A stretch of 64,000 nt of DNA from Ancrocorticia sp039812645 (GCA_039812645.1 JBDIAV010000006.1:1-64000), one strand, 5' to 3'; shown: positions 24,486 through 32,927, counted from the stretch's first letter. Notes: generated by a model not told the origin, from the sequence alone. Made by a program: numbers and translations.

Positions 24486-25073
24486 GTGTCAGTTCGTCTT
24501 ATTCTTGTAGGCCCCCCAGGTGCGGGCAAGGGTACGCAGGCCAAGTTGCTGTGCGATTCTCTCGGTATTCCGGCAATCTCCACCGGTGAGATTTTTCGTG
24601 CCCATGCGGCCGCCGGTGATGAACTTGGTCGTTTGGCCGAGTCCTATACATCGAGGGGCGAGCTCGTCCCCGATGAAGTGACGAACCGGATGGTGACGGA
24701 ACGCCTCGCTGAGCCGGACGCGGTGAACGGCTTCCTCCTGGATGGCTATCCTCGCAACCCTGAGCAGGTTGGTGCACTTGATGGTATCTTCGCGAATCTC
24801 GGTATCGAGCTTGACGCCGTTCTGGAGATTGGTGCCGACGACGACGCCGCGATCCAGCGTTTGTTGGGCAGAGCATCGGAGCAGAACCGCAAAGATGACA
24901 CCGAGGAAGTTATCCGCCACCGCATTGATCTCTACCACGCCCAAACCGAACCGCTGATCAAGCTGTACGGTGCCCGCGGCAAGCTCATCCAGGTGGACGG
25001 CATTGGCAGCATCGAGGAAGTTGCCGGACGCGTCCGTGTGGCCCTCGACGAGTTTTTGGACGCACGAGGCTGA
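24486..25073 (+). CDS. adk: Adenylate kinase
   Basis: Interconverts ATP, AMP and ADP; 195 aa. The frame is open to 24453, but GTG 24486 places the beta-strand VRLILVGPPGAGKGTQA at the N-terminus and has GAAAGAAG upstream. The P-loop is GPPGAGKGT; the AMP-binding region has STGEIFRA and DGYPRN. The LID is the short form (about RxSEQNRKDD), with no Cys4 zinc site. The stop overlaps the map ATG (TGATGG). Confidence 0.97.
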   Translation: MSVRLILVGPPGAGKGTQAKLLCDSLGIPAISTGEIFRAHAAAGDELGRLAESYTSRGELVPDEVTNRMVTERLAEPDAVNGFLLDGYPRNPEQVGALDGIFANLGIELDAVLEIGADDDAAIQRLLGRASEQNRKDDTEEVIRHRIDLYHAQTEPLIKLYGARGKLIQVDGIGSIEEVAGRVRVALDEFLDARG

Positions 25074-25912
25074 TGGCGCGCCGCGAGAAGATCGAATATA
25101 AGACTGCTGACCAGATTCGTAAGATCCGCCGGGCGGGTCTCGTCGTCGCTGATATTCATACGGCGCTCCGTACCCGCGTCAAAGCAGGAATGACGACCGC
25201 TGAGGCGGATGCCATCGCCTTGGAGGTTCTCCAAGCTGCTGGAGCAAAGTCAAACTTCTTTGGCTACTACGGATATCCGGGGCAGATTTGCACCTCGGTC
25301 AACGAGGTGATCGTGCACGGAATTCCTGGCGACAGGGTGCTGCATCCTGGTGATCTGGTGTCTTTCGATTGTGGAGCCGTTGTGGATGGCTGGCATGGAG
25401 ATGCTGCCATCTCGATGGTCATTCCCGGGGGTGATTCTGAGGTCTCGGCTTCTCGCGAGCGATTGAGCGCACTCACCGAAGAAGCCATGTGGCGGGGGAT
25501 CGCTGCTCTGGCGACGGGTTCTCATATTGGCGACGTCGGCCGTGCTATCGATGATTTTGTTGTGTCGCTTCCCGATCCTCAGCCGGGAATCGTCGAGGAC
25601 TATGTGGGGCATGGAATCGGTTCCAAGATGCACATGGCCCCAGACGTACCCAACTATCGCACGCGTTCACGCGGCGAAAAACTCAAAGCCGGAATGGTGC
25701 TCTGTATCGAACCCATGCTCACCGCGGGCGATCAGGCTAATAAGACACTGGCTGACGACTGGACCGTCGTAACACAAGACGGATCTGACGCCTGCCACTG
25801 GGAGCACGAAGTTGCCATCCACGCGGCTGGGATCTGGGTGCTCACAGCTCCCGACGGGGGAGAGGCCGGTTTGGCTCCCTATGGAGTGACTCCCGTTCCT
25901 CTTGGTGATTGA
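25073..25912 (+). CDS. map: Methionine aminopeptidase, type I
   Basis: Removes the initiator methionine from new proteins; 279 aa. The pita-bread fold ligands can be read: His in NEVIVHGIPGDR, Asp in VSFDCGAVVDGWHGDAAISM, His in VGHGIGSKMHMAP, Glu in LCIEPMLTAG and Glu in WEHEVAIHA. It follows adk with a one-base overlap, the classical secY-adk-map order. A perfect hairpin ends the unit. Confidence 0.98.
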   Translation: MARREKIEYKTADQIRKIRRAGLVVADIHTALRTRVKAGMTTAEADAIALEVLQAAGAKSNFFGYYGYPGQICTSVNEVIVHGIPGDRVLHPGDLVSFDCGAVVDGWHGDAAISMVIPGGDSEVSASRERLSALTEEAMWRGIAALATGSHIGDVGRAIDDFVVSLPDPQPGIVEDYVGHGIGSKMHMAPDVPNYRTRSRGEKLKAGMVLCIEPMLTAGDQANKTLADDWTVVTQDGSDACHWEHEVAIHAAGIWVLTAPDGGEAGLAPYGVTPVPLGD

Positions 25913-25920
25913 TTAACTTT

Positions 25921-25954
25921 TACAATGCCCGGGCTACAGAGCCCGGGCATTGTA
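25921..25954 (+). terminator. secY-adk-map terminator
   Basis: TACAATGCCCGGGCT (25921-25935) pairs exactly with 25940-25954, with an ACAG loop, nine bases after the map stop. Confidence 0.85.
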
Positions 25955-26224
25955 ACGTGGCAAGGGCGAACGAAAGCCGAGTGTGGACGCTCGTAGGTTC
26001 GGTTTTCGTCGTCGTCGAGCATCCAATGCCTTTCGTGAGTGCTCCTGCTATCTGGATCTGTTCTCTACGAATCCCACAATGCCGTGAGCAGTTACACCCT
26101 GCCGGGACTTTCCCGTCTTCACACCGACGAGTACTATTGATTCCCGGTACGTCATGCCCACGGGTGTGGCGTATACGGTTTCTCACAACCCGGTGAGAGC
26201 CCGTTTTGACTGTTAGCGAGGGTT
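25955..26224 (+). promoter_or_regulatory. infA leader
   Basis: With the terminator before it this makes a 312-base gap. It should hold the promoter for infA and the downstream alpha operon. I see TATACG (26170-26175) but no convincing -35. A CGTCGTCGTCG run at 26007-26017 belongs to the recurrent intergenic motif family. Confidence 0.35.
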
Positions 26225-26446
26225 ATGGCGAAGAAAGATGGCGTCATCGAGGTTGAGGGATCTGTCGTCGAGGCACTCCCCAACGCTATGTTCCGTGTCG
26301 AGTTGGAGAATGGGCACGTTGTGCTTGCTCACATCTCAGGCAAGATGCGTCAGCACTACATCAAGATTCTCCCGGAAGATCGTGTTGTCGTGGAGTTGAC
26401 GCCTTACGATCTCAACCGCGGTCGAATCGTCTACCGCTACAAGTAG
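26225..26446 (+). CDS. infA: Translation initiation factor IF-1
   Basis: OB-fold protein that occupies the ribosomal A site during initiation, 73 aa. The sequence MAKKDGVIEVEGSVVEALPN through LTPYDLNRGRIVYRYK is typical of the family. The ATG follows AGCGAGGGTT. rpmJ follows after 55 bases, the usual arrangement. Confidence 0.98.
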   Translation: MAKKDGVIEVEGSVVEALPNAMFRVELENGHVVLAHISGKMRQHYIKILPEDRVVVELTPYDLNRGRIVYRYK

Positions 26447-26501
26447 CCCCCCAGTGCTATCGCCTTCTGGCGGCAGCTGGACGGCAAGAGGAAGAACCAC
26501 A

Positions 26502-26615
26502 ATGAAGGTCAAGCCCAGCGTCAAGAAGATCTGCGACAAGTGCAAGGTTATCCGCCGGCACGGTCGCGTTATGGTGATCTGCGAGAACCCTCGGCACAAG
26601 CAGCGTCAGGGTTAA
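26502..26615 (+). CDS. rpmJ: 50S ribosomal protein L36
   Basis: Very short protein of 37 aa, starting MKVKPSVKKICDKCK and ending in RHKQRQG. The zinc ligands Cys11, Cys14, Cys27 and His32 are all present, so it is the zinc (C+) form. The ATG follows AAGAGGAAGAACCACA. It lies between infA and rpsM, its normal place. Confidence 0.97.
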   Translation: MKVKPSVKKICDKCKVIRRHGRVMVICENPRHKQRQG

Positions 26616-26766
26616 TCTGACGTAGCGGGTCCCGCCCGCAATCCCACGCACTGTCCTTTTGAAGAAAAATTCAAAGAATCCCTCGGTCCGAAGGCCGGGG
26701 CCCGGCGCGAGACTCGCCGGGATGGCAGTGTTCCACACCTTCGGCAAATAAACAGGAGCTAAGAAA

Positions 26767-27141
26767 TTGGCACGTCTCTCTGGCGTTGACCTCCCCCGCG
26801 AGAAGCGGGTTGAGATTGCGCTCACCTACATCTACGGCATTGGCCGCACTCGTGCGACGGAGACCCTTGCAGCAACCGGTGTGAACCCGGACGTGCGCGT
26901 CAAGGATCTGACCGAAGACGATCTGGTCAAGCTCAAGAATCACATCGACGAGAACTACAAGGTCGAGGGTGACCTGCGCCGCGAGGTCCAGGCCGATATT
27001 CGCCGCAAGATTGAGATCGGCTGCTACCAGGGCCTGCGCCATCGTCGTGGCCTGCCGGTTCATGGCCAGCGCACCAAGACCAACGCGCGTACCCGTAAGG
27101 GACCGAAGCGCACCGTTGCAGGCAAGAAGAAGGCCAAGTAA
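26767..27141 (+). CDS. rpsM: 30S ribosomal protein S13
   Basis: Head protein contacting P-site tRNA and L5, 124 aa. The TTG start follows ACAGGAGCTAAGAAA. It carries MARLSGVDLPREKRVEIALT, the helix-turn TYIYGIGRTRA and the C-terminal GLPVHGQRTKTNARTRKGP tail. The 151-base gap before it contains an imperfect GC-rich inverted repeat around 26690-26725. Confidence 0.98.
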   Translation: MARLSGVDLPREKRVEIALTYIYGIGRTRATETLAATGVNPDVRVKDLTEDDLVKLKNHIDENYKVEGDLRREVQADIRRKIEIGCYQGLRHRRGLPVHGQRTKTNARTRKGPKRTVAGKKKAK

Positions 27142-27180
27142 GGCCTCCCCGTCGAGAGTTTCGAGAGAAGAAAGTAGATC

Positions 27181-27591
27181 ATGCCCCCTAAGACTCGTCA
27201 GGCTGCCTCCGGCAACCGTCGTCCGCGCCGCAAGGAGCGTCGGAACATTGCTGTGGGTCAGGCCCACATCAAGTCGACCTTCAACAACACCATCGTGTCC
27301 ATCACGGACCCGACCGGCGCCGTTATCGCATCCTGCTCGTCCGGCCAGGTTGGCTTCAAGGGTTCCCGTAAGTCGACCCCGTACGCCGCTCAGCTCGCCG
27401 CCGAGAACGCTGCCCGTTCCGCTATGGAGCAGGGTATGAAGAAGGTTGACGTCTTCGTTAAGGGTCCCGGTTCGGGCCGCGAGACCGCCATTCGTTCCCT
27501 GACCGCATCCGGTCTGGAAGTTACCTCGATTTCCGACGTGACTCCCCAGGCGCACAACGGCTGCCGTCCTCCCAAGCGCCGCCGCGTTTGA
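27181..27591 (+). CDS. rpsK: 30S ribosomal protein S11
   Basis: Platform protein of the small subunit near the E site, 136 aa. It contains AHIKSTFNNTIVSITDPTGA, KGSRKSTPYAAQLAAE and the ending AHNGCRPPKRRRV. The ATG follows GAGAGAAGAAAGTAGATC. In this operon rpsD is absent; rpoA follows S11 after 130 bases, so rpsD must be elsewhere. Confidence 0.98.
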   Translation: MPPKTRQAASGNRRPRRKERRNIAVGQAHIKSTFNNTIVSITDPTGAVIASCSSGQVGFKGSRKSTPYAAQLAAENAARSAMEQGMKKVDVFVKGPGSGRETAIRSLTASGLEVTSISDVTPQAHNGCRPPKRRRV

Positions 27592-27721
27592 TCTTCGCGG
27601 CCTCGGCCGTATCCCTGGTTCGGGCCGTTAAGGCTCGGACCTCCCCTCGCGCAGTCAGATAGAGGGCTGCCGGGTATTTTTCGAGCGTCAAATAGTGGGC
27701 GTTCGTTGAAAGGAAAGAATC

Positions 27722-28726
27722 GTGCAGATCTCTCAGCGTCCTGTTCTCACCGAAGAACAGGTTTCTGATGACCGCTCAAAGTTCATTCTTGAGCCGCTGG
27801 AGCCTGGTTTTGGCTACACCCTCGGCAACTCCATGCGTCGCACACTGCTCTCGTCCATCCCGGGCGCTGCAGTGACCTCCATCCGCATTGATGGCGTACT
27901 CCATGAGTTCTCCACCATGTCCGGTGTGAAGGAAGACGTTGCCGAGATCATCCTCAACCTCAAGGAACTGGTTGTCTCCTCTGAACAGGACGAGCCGGTG
28001 CTCATGTACCTGCGCAAGCAGGGACCCTGCGAGGTCACCGCAGCTGATATCACCCCGCCGTCCGGCGTGGAGATTCATAACCCTGACCTTCATATCGCCA
28101 CCCTCAACGAAAAGGGCAAGATTGAAGTGGACCTGACCGTGGAGCGTGGCCGTGGCTACGTGTCCGCCGCTCAGAACAAGGGTCTGGATGACGAGATCGG
28201 TCGTATTCCGATCGACTCGATCTACTCCCCAGTTCTCAAGGTCTCCTACAAGGTCGAGGCTACCCGTGTGGAGCAGCGCACCGATTTCGATCGCCTCGTT
28301 CTGGATGTTGAAGTAAAGCCTTCGACTAACCCGCGCGATGCGCTCGCTTCGGCTGGCAAGACGCTCGTTGAGCTCTTTGGCCTGTGCGTGGATCTCAACA
28401 CCGAGGCCGAGGGTATCGAGATTGGCCCCGCCCCCGTGGTAGAGACCCAGTCCTCCGATCTGCTGCGTCCGATCGAGATTCTTAACCTTCCGGCTCGCTC
28501 CAAGAACTGCTTGCAGCGCGAGGGCATTCATACCATTGGCGAACTCATCCAGCGTTCGGAAGCCGATCTGCTCGATATCCGCAACTTCGGTGCGAAGTCG
28601 ATCGAAGATGTCAAGGACGAGCTGGCGAAGCTCGATCTGCGACTGAAGGATTCACCCGCCGGTTACCTCTCCGGTTATGGCGAGGATAACTACACGATGC
28701 AGTTCAGCGACGACTTGCAGGGCTGA
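27722..28726 (+). CDS. rpoA: RNA polymerase alpha subunit
   Basis: Assembly and regulatory subunit of RNA polymerase, 334 aa. The GTG start follows GAAAGGAAAGAATC. The N-terminal dimerisation domain has EPLEPGFGYTLGNSMRRTLL; the C-terminal domain begins near residue 250 and carries the helix-hairpin-helix LLDIRNFGAKSIEDVKDEL, which binds UP elements and activators. A short acidic tail follows. rplQ starts 30 bases later. Confidence 0.99.
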   Translation: MQISQRPVLTEEQVSDDRSKFILEPLEPGFGYTLGNSMRRTLLSSIPGAAVTSIRIDGVLHEFSTMSGVKEDVAEIILNLKELVVSSEQDEPVLMYLRKQGPCEVTAADITPPSGVEIHNPDLHIATLNEKGKIEVDLTVERGRGYVSAAQNKGLDDEIGRIPIDSIYSPVLKVSYKVEATRVEQRTDFDRLVLDVEVKPSTNPRDALASAGKTLVELFGLCVDLNTEAEGIEIGPAPVVETQSSDLLRPIEILNLPARSKNCLQREGIHTIGELIQRSEADLLDIRNFGAKSIEDVKDELAKLDLRLKDSPAGYLSGYGEDNYTMQFSDDLQG

Positions 28727-28756
28727 GCCCCGCACACTTCATAGGAGACAACTACA

Positions 28757-29254
28757 ATGCCTAAGCCCACCAAGGGCGCGCGCCTGGGCGGATCCGCCGC
28801 TCACCAGCGCCACATCATCGCTAACTTGTGCAAGGCCCTGATCGAGCACAAGTCGATCACCACCACGGAGTCCCGTGCCAAGGCCGTTCAGCCCCACATG
28901 GAGAAGCTGATCACCAAGGCTAAGCGCGGCGATACCCACAACCGTCGTCAGGCACTTCGCGTCCTCAATGACCGCGAGAGCGCGTACATCCTCTTCGAGG
29001 AACTTGCTCCGCTGTTCCAGGAGCGCAACGGTGGCTACACCCGTATCACCAAGATCGGCAACCGTAAGGGTGACAACGCCCCTATGGCTGTTATCTCCCT
29101 GGTGACCGAGAAGGTTTCCCCGAAGCAGGCTGTCGTGGCTGAGGCCGAGAAGGCCGCCAAGCACGCTGCAGCTCTGACCGAGGAGCCAGCTGAGGACGTC
29201 GTTGAGGCTACCGAGGAAGCTCCCGCTGAGGAAGCTGCCGAGTCCGACAAGTGA
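28757..29254 (+). CDS. rplQ: 50S ribosomal protein L17
   Basis: Large-subunit protein at the tunnel exit side, 165 aa. The core MPKPTKGARLGGSAAHQRHI through GGYTRITKIGNRKGDNAPM is canonical. A ~45-residue Ala/Glu-rich acidic tail follows, as in other actinobacterial L17. The ribosome site is AGGAGACAACTACA. The gene ends the alpha operon with a very strong palindrome. Confidence 0.97.
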   Translation: MPKPTKGARLGGSAAHQRHIIANLCKALIEHKSITTTESRAKAVQPHMEKLITKAKRGDTHNRRQALRVLNDRESAYILFEELAPLFQERNGGYTRITKIGNRKGDNAPMAVISLVTEKVSPKQAVVAEAEKAAKHAAALTEEPAEDVVEATEEAPAEEAAESDK

Positions 29255-29287
29255 CGTGTGGCCGAGGCTATTGAGAGATAGTTGAGG

Positions 29288-29333
29288 CAACGAAGTGGGG
29301 CCCCATCCGTACGGATGGGGCCCCACTTCGTTG
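29288..29333. terminator. 46-base perfect palindrome after rplQ
   Basis: CAACGAAGTGGGGCCCCATC and the following bases to 29310 pair without mismatch with 29311-29333, giving a 23-bp arm on each side. It is symmetric and can act in both directions; the flanking AAC/GTT means no long T-run. It lies 34 bases after the rplQ stop. Confidence 0.85.
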
Positions 29334-29353
29334 TATCGGGAGGGTGTCCGTTA

Positions 29354-29488
29354 ACGACGACGGCGCCGCTCCACTGCTTCAGCATTGGACGAGGCCACGT
29401 TCTCGCGGAGAGGTCACGGTTGGTTGGTGTGGCCTGTCCATGAAATGGTGACCTCTCCGGATGTGGATTCGTATGTGCGACGACGGCG
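29354..29488. repeat. Intergenic repeat element, copy B (inverted relative to copy A)
   Basis: A 135-bp element in the convergent gap between rplQ and the reverse-strand kinase. The core 29378-29445 is the reverse complement match of 230-297 (about 87% identity). Within it, GGAGAGGTCAC (29407-29417) and GTGACCTCTCC (29448-29458) form perfect 11-bp arms around 30 bases, so the copy can fold on either strand. It is bracketed by two direct copies of CGACGACGGCG (ends 29354-29365 and 29478-29488). A third related motif, ACGACGACG, is at 29502-29510. Confidence 0.8.
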
Positions 29489-29578
29489 CCGTGTGGCATG
29501 TACGACGACGTCCGCACGTCTCGATATCTTCTCCCGACTCCCTGTGTGGCTCTCTTGTCTCCTTGCGCGTCTCTTTCG

Positions 29579-30451
29579 TCAGTCCGGGAAGTCCCACCCA
29601 TCAGGGGAGGAGCTTTCCACGGGACGGGCCTCTCCTAGCGATGTGAGAGAGCCGTCTTCCTCGGCGACCATGGACCAGGCTCGGACGCCACCATTCATTC
29701 CGGCGGCATTAGGAATAAAGACAACCTCGGGTCCCAGCTTGGCGCGCACCGACGGGACGATGCGGGCCGCATTGCCGCCTCCCAAATAGAGCTTGTCCCA
29801 GCGAAAGACCGGTACCAAGGACTCCACGGCCTTAAGAACACGGCGCGACCACGCCGTATCGCCGAGGCGAATGCGTTCGGCTTCGCCAATGACGTCGTCG
29901 TACGTGAGCCCCCAGCGCATAGGGGCGTGAGATATCTCCAGATGCGGGGCTAATCGCCCGTTATCGATGAGAGCGTTACCAAGCCCGGTTCCTAGCGTGA
30001 TGACGAGCTCGACACCCGATCCTGACACGACGCCCGCGGCAGCTACCTCGGCATCGTTGAGAACGAGGGCCGGTACGCCGAATCGAATCTCCAGCGCCCG
30101 GCGCATATCGAGATGGTCCCAGGCCGCGGCGAGTTCGGGTAATACCTTCGTATGCGGGCCAGCCTTGCGAATGTAATGGGGCGTGTAGACGACGATGCCA
30201 TGCCGAATCATCCCGGGCATTCCCAGGGTGATCCGCTCGAAACCTTCGGTGTGCTCGGCGTGCTGAGCAACGATTCCGAGAAGATCCTCGGGTGAGAGGG
30301 GATAGCGCAAGGCCGTGCGTTGGGCTTGTCCGATCTGGAAGCCCCCCTCGTCGAGAAGGCTCGTCTTGATTCCACCGCCGCCGCAGTCGACGGCGAGGGT
30401 ACGCAACCGTGGCTTGGGCTGCTCGGGCCCGGTGTGGGACACTTCGTTCAT
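29579..30451 (-). CDS. ppgK: ROK-family sugar kinase, polyphosphate-glucokinase-like
   Basis: Probable glucokinase of the polyphosphate/ATP type, 290 aa. The phosphate-binding start is LAVDCGGGGIKTSLLD (residues ~18-33), the catalytic Asp lies in LNDAEVAAAGV, and ITLGTGLGNALIDNG forms the second phosphate segment. The zinc motif of classical ROK repressors (CxCGxxGCxE) is absent, as in PpgK enzymes. Polyphosphate use is inferred from family only. Its ATG (30451-30449) overlaps the truA ATG on the other strand, sharing the bases CATG. GTG or TTG codons a few residues in are alternative starts. Confidence 0.75.
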   Translation of the reverse strand: MNEVSHTGPEQPKPRLRTLAVDCGGGGIKTSLLDEGGFQIGQAQRTALRYPLSPEDLLGIVAQHAEHTEGFERITLGMPGMIRHGIVVYTPHYIRKAGPHTKVLPELAAAWDHLDMRRALEIRFGVPALVLNDAEVAAAGVVSGSGVELVITLGTGLGNALIDNGRLAPHLEISHAPMRWGLTYDDVIGEAERIRLGDTAWSRRVLKAVESLVPVFRWDKLYLGGGNAARIVPSVRAKLGPEVVFIPNAAGMNGGVRAWSMVAEEDGSLTSLGEARPVESSSPDGWDFPD

Positions 30452-31334
30452 GGATTCGACGGTAGCGCATCAATTACGGATTCGGCTCGATTTAGCCTAT
30501 GACGGTACCGAATTTCACGGCTGGGCTGCACAACCGGGCCAACGGACGGTTGAAGGAGTTCTCGCCGGAGCACTCTCGACGATTTTCCGCACGACTATTG
30601 TCCTGACCGTCGCGGGCCGTACCGACGCCGGAGTGCACGCCCGCGGCCAGGTGGTGAACTTCGACGTCGACCCATCGTCCTATTCTTCGCTACCTGGACG
30701 TTCTGACTTCCCTCCCGAAATCTCACTCGTGCGCCGCGTCAACGCCCTGCTCGCGCGCGAGGCCGATGGTCCGAAAGGTTCGGCCGACGTCGTCGTCTAT
30801 CGGGCTCGTGTAGTACCACCGGACTTTGATGCGCGGTTTTCTGCGATCTCACGTTCCTACACGTACCGGATCTGCGATAACCCGGCGGGATTTGACCCGT
30901 TGCGGAGGCGAGATGTTCTGTGGGTTGCGGAACAGGTCGACGTCGACGCGATGAACCAGGCTGCACGGGGACTCCTCGGGGAACACGACTTCATTTCCTA
31001 CTGCAAACCGAGAGAAGGAGCGACGACGATCCGTGAGCTCCAGGTTTTGGAAGCCCATCGCCGTGACGGGCTCATTGAACTTACCGCGCAAGCGGACGCG
31101 TTCTGTCATTCGATGGTTCGCACGCTTGTAGGGTCGTTGCTGCGGGTTGGACATGGAAAACGTGACGTGGAGTGGCCCGCGCGTCGGCTCGCGGAGAAAA
31201 ACCGGAACGGGGAGGTAGTGGTGGCCCCGCCTCATCCGCTTACCTTGCAGAATGTCGTTTACCCTCCGGACCAGGAACTCGCTGCGCGGGCGGCGCTGAC
31301 GCGGAATGTGCGAGAGTGCGGGTGCGTGGAATAG
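30450..31334 (+). CDS. truA: tRNA pseudouridine(38-40) synthase
   Basis: Converts uridines 38-40 in tRNA anticodon arms to pseudouridine; 294 aa. The ATG at 30450 is the only start that keeps the family beginning LRIRLDLAYDGTEFHGW. The catalytic Asp lies in VAGRTDAGVHARGQV. FCHSMVRTLVGSLLRVG near the C-terminus is also typical. The start codon overlaps that of the divergent kinase, so the promoter of each must lie inside the other gene or transcripts are leaderless. Confidence 0.95.
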   Translation: MDSTVAHQLRIRLDLAYDGTEFHGWAAQPGQRTVEGVLAGALSTIFRTTIVLTVAGRTDAGVHARGQVVNFDVDPSSYSSLPGRSDFPPEISLVRRVNALLAREADGPKGSADVVVYRARVVPPDFDARFSAISRSYTYRICDNPAGFDPLRRRDVLWVAEQVDVDAMNQAARGLLGEHDFISYCKPREGATTIRELQVLEAHRRDGLIELTAQADAFCHSMVRTLVGSLLRVGHGKRDVEWPARRLAEKNRNGEVVVAPPHPLTLQNVVYPPDQELAARAALTRNVRECGCVE

Positions 31335-31630
31335 TGGAATAGGCGACTGAGATTGCAGAGAATCATGTCGGACTGTTTGCCTGAGAAGTCATAATCGGGG
31401 CAGCTTGAACAGAGTATGAATACTCGGTGTGGCCCATTCCATTGGACGAATGCCCCTGAGCCCTTTGACCGCCTGAAGATTCGCCATTATCCTTGATAGT
31501 TGTTGTGCATGCTGCATGCCCGGTGTTTTTCCCACTCGCCGATGCAGTGACAGACAACTTGACCCTTATCCTTGGGGGACGCACCGCTTCACATTCGCGT
31601 GCCCCATAACAAGAAATGAAGGCTACGCCC
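31335..31630 (+). promoter_or_regulatory. rplM-rpsI leader
   Basis: A gap of almost 300 bases that should contain the rplM promoter. TTGACC at 31560-31565 is a good -35 but has no matching -10 at 16-18 bases. CATAAT (31390-31395) is a possible -10 with a weak upstream hexamer. I see no hairpin or gene. Confidence 0.3.
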
Positions 31631-32074
31631 GTGCGCACGTATTCACCGAAGCCTGGCGACGTCGATGCTAAGTGGTATGTCATTGATGCCACCGATGTTG
31701 TCCTTGGCCGACTGGCAGCTCAGGTTGCCACCCTGCTCCGTGGGAAGCACAAGCCCTCCTTCGCGCCGAACGCTGATGGTGGCGATTACGTCATCATCGT
31801 CAACGCTGACAAGGTTGCGTTGACTGGAAGCAAGCGCGAGCAGAAGTTTGCATACCGCCACTCGGGTTTCCCGGGCGGTCTGAAGGCTACCTCTTACACC
31901 GAGCTGCTTGCCACCAAGCCTGAGAAGGCCGTGGAGAAGGCAGTTGCAGGAATGCTCCCGAAGAACACCCTTGGCCGTCAGCAGCTCAAGAAGCTCAAGG
32001 TCTACCGCGGTGCCGAGCATCCGCACCAGGCCCAGCAGCCTGAGCAGTACTCGCTCAAGAAGATTGCTCAGTGA
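31631..32074 (+). CDS. rplM: 50S ribosomal protein L13
   Basis: Early-assembling large-subunit protein, 147 aa from GTG 31631 (V-R-T-Y-S-P-K-P-G-D), the normal actinobacterial beginning, with GAAGG nine bases upstream. An ATG at 31616 would add five residues. Core motifs: DATDVVLGRLAAQVATLLRG and the C-terminal KLKVYRGAEHPHQAQQPE. It precedes rpsI by 26 bases, a universal pair. Confidence 0.96.
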   Translation: MRTYSPKPGDVDAKWYVIDATDVVLGRLAAQVATLLRGKHKPSFAPNADGGDYVIIVNADKVALTGSKREQKFAYRHSGFPGGLKATSYTELLATKPEKAVEKAVAGMLPKNTLGRQQLKKLKVYRGAEHPHQAQQPEQYSLKKIAQ

Positions 32075-32100
32075 GCTTTCCCGGAACAGGACGTTAAATA

Positions 32101-32589
32101 ATGGCTGAGACCACGATTGACACCGAGCTCGACGAGGAATTCGTCGGCTCCTACACCTCGGAGAGCGAAGCTCCCCGCACCGGCCAGGGCGCGTCCCTGA
32201 CCGCCCCGGGCCAGGCGCTCGGCCGCCGCAAGGAAGCCGTCGCCCGCGTCCGCCTCATCCCCGGAACCGGCGAATGGAAGATCAACGGGCGTACGCTCGA
32301 GGATTACTTCCCGAACAAGCTGCACCAGCAGCTCGTCAACTCGCCGTTCGCTCTGCTTGACCTTGAGGGTCGCTTCGATGTTGTTGCTCGCATCAACGGT
32401 GGCGGCATCTCCGGCCAGGCTGGCGCTCTGCGCCTGGGAATTGCCCGCGCCCTCAATGAGATTGACCGCGAGAACAATCGCGCCACCCTCAAGAAGGCCG
32501 GCTTCCTGACCCGCGATGCCCGCGCTGTTGAGCGCAAGAAGGCTGGCCTCAAGAAGGCTCGCAAGGCTTCGCAGTTCTCGAAGCGCTGA
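32101..32589 (+). CDS. rpsI: 30S ribosomal protein S9
   Basis: Small-subunit protein whose C-terminal tail touches P-site tRNA; 162 aa. An acidic ~35-residue N-terminal extension comes before GRRKEAVARVRLIPGTG. The end GLKKARKASQFSKR, with the invariant final Lys-Arg, is intact. The ATG follows ACAGGACGTTAAATA. Confidence 0.98.
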   Translation: MAETTIDTELDEEFVGSYTSESEAPRTGQGASLTAPGQALGRRKEAVARVRLIPGTGEWKINGRTLEDYFPNKLHQQLVNSPFALLDLEGRFDVVARINGGGISGQAGALRLGIARALNEIDRENNRATLKKAGFLTRDARAVERKKAGLKKARKASQFSKR

Positions 32590-32604
32590 TTCTTCAGCAA
32601 GCTT

Positions 32605-32640
32605 CATGAGGGGCTCTGCCACACGGCAGGGCCCCTCATG
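32605..32640 (+). terminator. rplM-rpsI terminator
   Basis: CATGAGGGGCTCTGCC (32605-32620) pairs with 32625-32640 over an ACAC loop, with one G-T pair, 15 bases after the stop. Confidence 0.85.
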
Positions 32641-32738
32641 TGCGTCTTAGTTGTTCGCCTGCCCACTATTCTTGCGCGCCAGCATCCCCATTCTGTGCGC
32701 CCGTTTTCTTACTCTCCCTCACCTTTGGAACAATCTCG

Positions 32739-32821
32739 AAGGATTGAGTTTTTTGGAAAGGATTGAGCCCGCGGAGAGCTTCCGCGGGCTCAATCCTTTC
32801 CATTTTCCTCAATTCTTTGGG
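32739..32821 (+). repeat. Long-hairpin element upstream of glmM (copy C)
   Basis: An 83-base imperfect palindrome. The inner stem is 22 bp without mismatch (32754-32775 with 32781-32802, loop GAGCT). A T5/T4C internal loop separates it from an outer 10-bp stem (32739-32748 with 32808-32817, one G-T). It contains four AAAGGATTGAG-type units in alternating orientation. A near-identical copy lies at 62717-62798 upstream of nadE, with the same orientation towards the downstream gene and almost the same distance to its start (106 here, 108 there). An operator, attenuator or RNA processing site are all possible; a mobile palindromic repeat is the alternative. Confidence 0.8.
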
Positions 32822-32927
32822 TGACGACTTCTGTTCTAGTGACATGCGGCCAAAAAGCCGTGATTCTCAGCAAGAGAACAGGCGCGGATGGAATAATCGG
32901 CACGTACCCGTTTCCGAGGAGGAACAC
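32822..32927 (+). promoter_or_regulatory. glmM leader
   Basis: The 106 bases from the hairpin element to glmM contain a small hairpin, CGGC-CAAAAA-GCCG near 32849-32862, and end in the ribosome site GAGGAGGAACAC. I find no confident promoter hexamers; the run TTCTAGTGAC (32837-32846) could be part of a -10. Confidence 0.3.

Noticed and set aside
32739..32821. Insertion sequence end at the hairpin element
   Set aside because: No transposase gene or target duplication is visible near either copy; the element is better described as a repeat or regulatory site.
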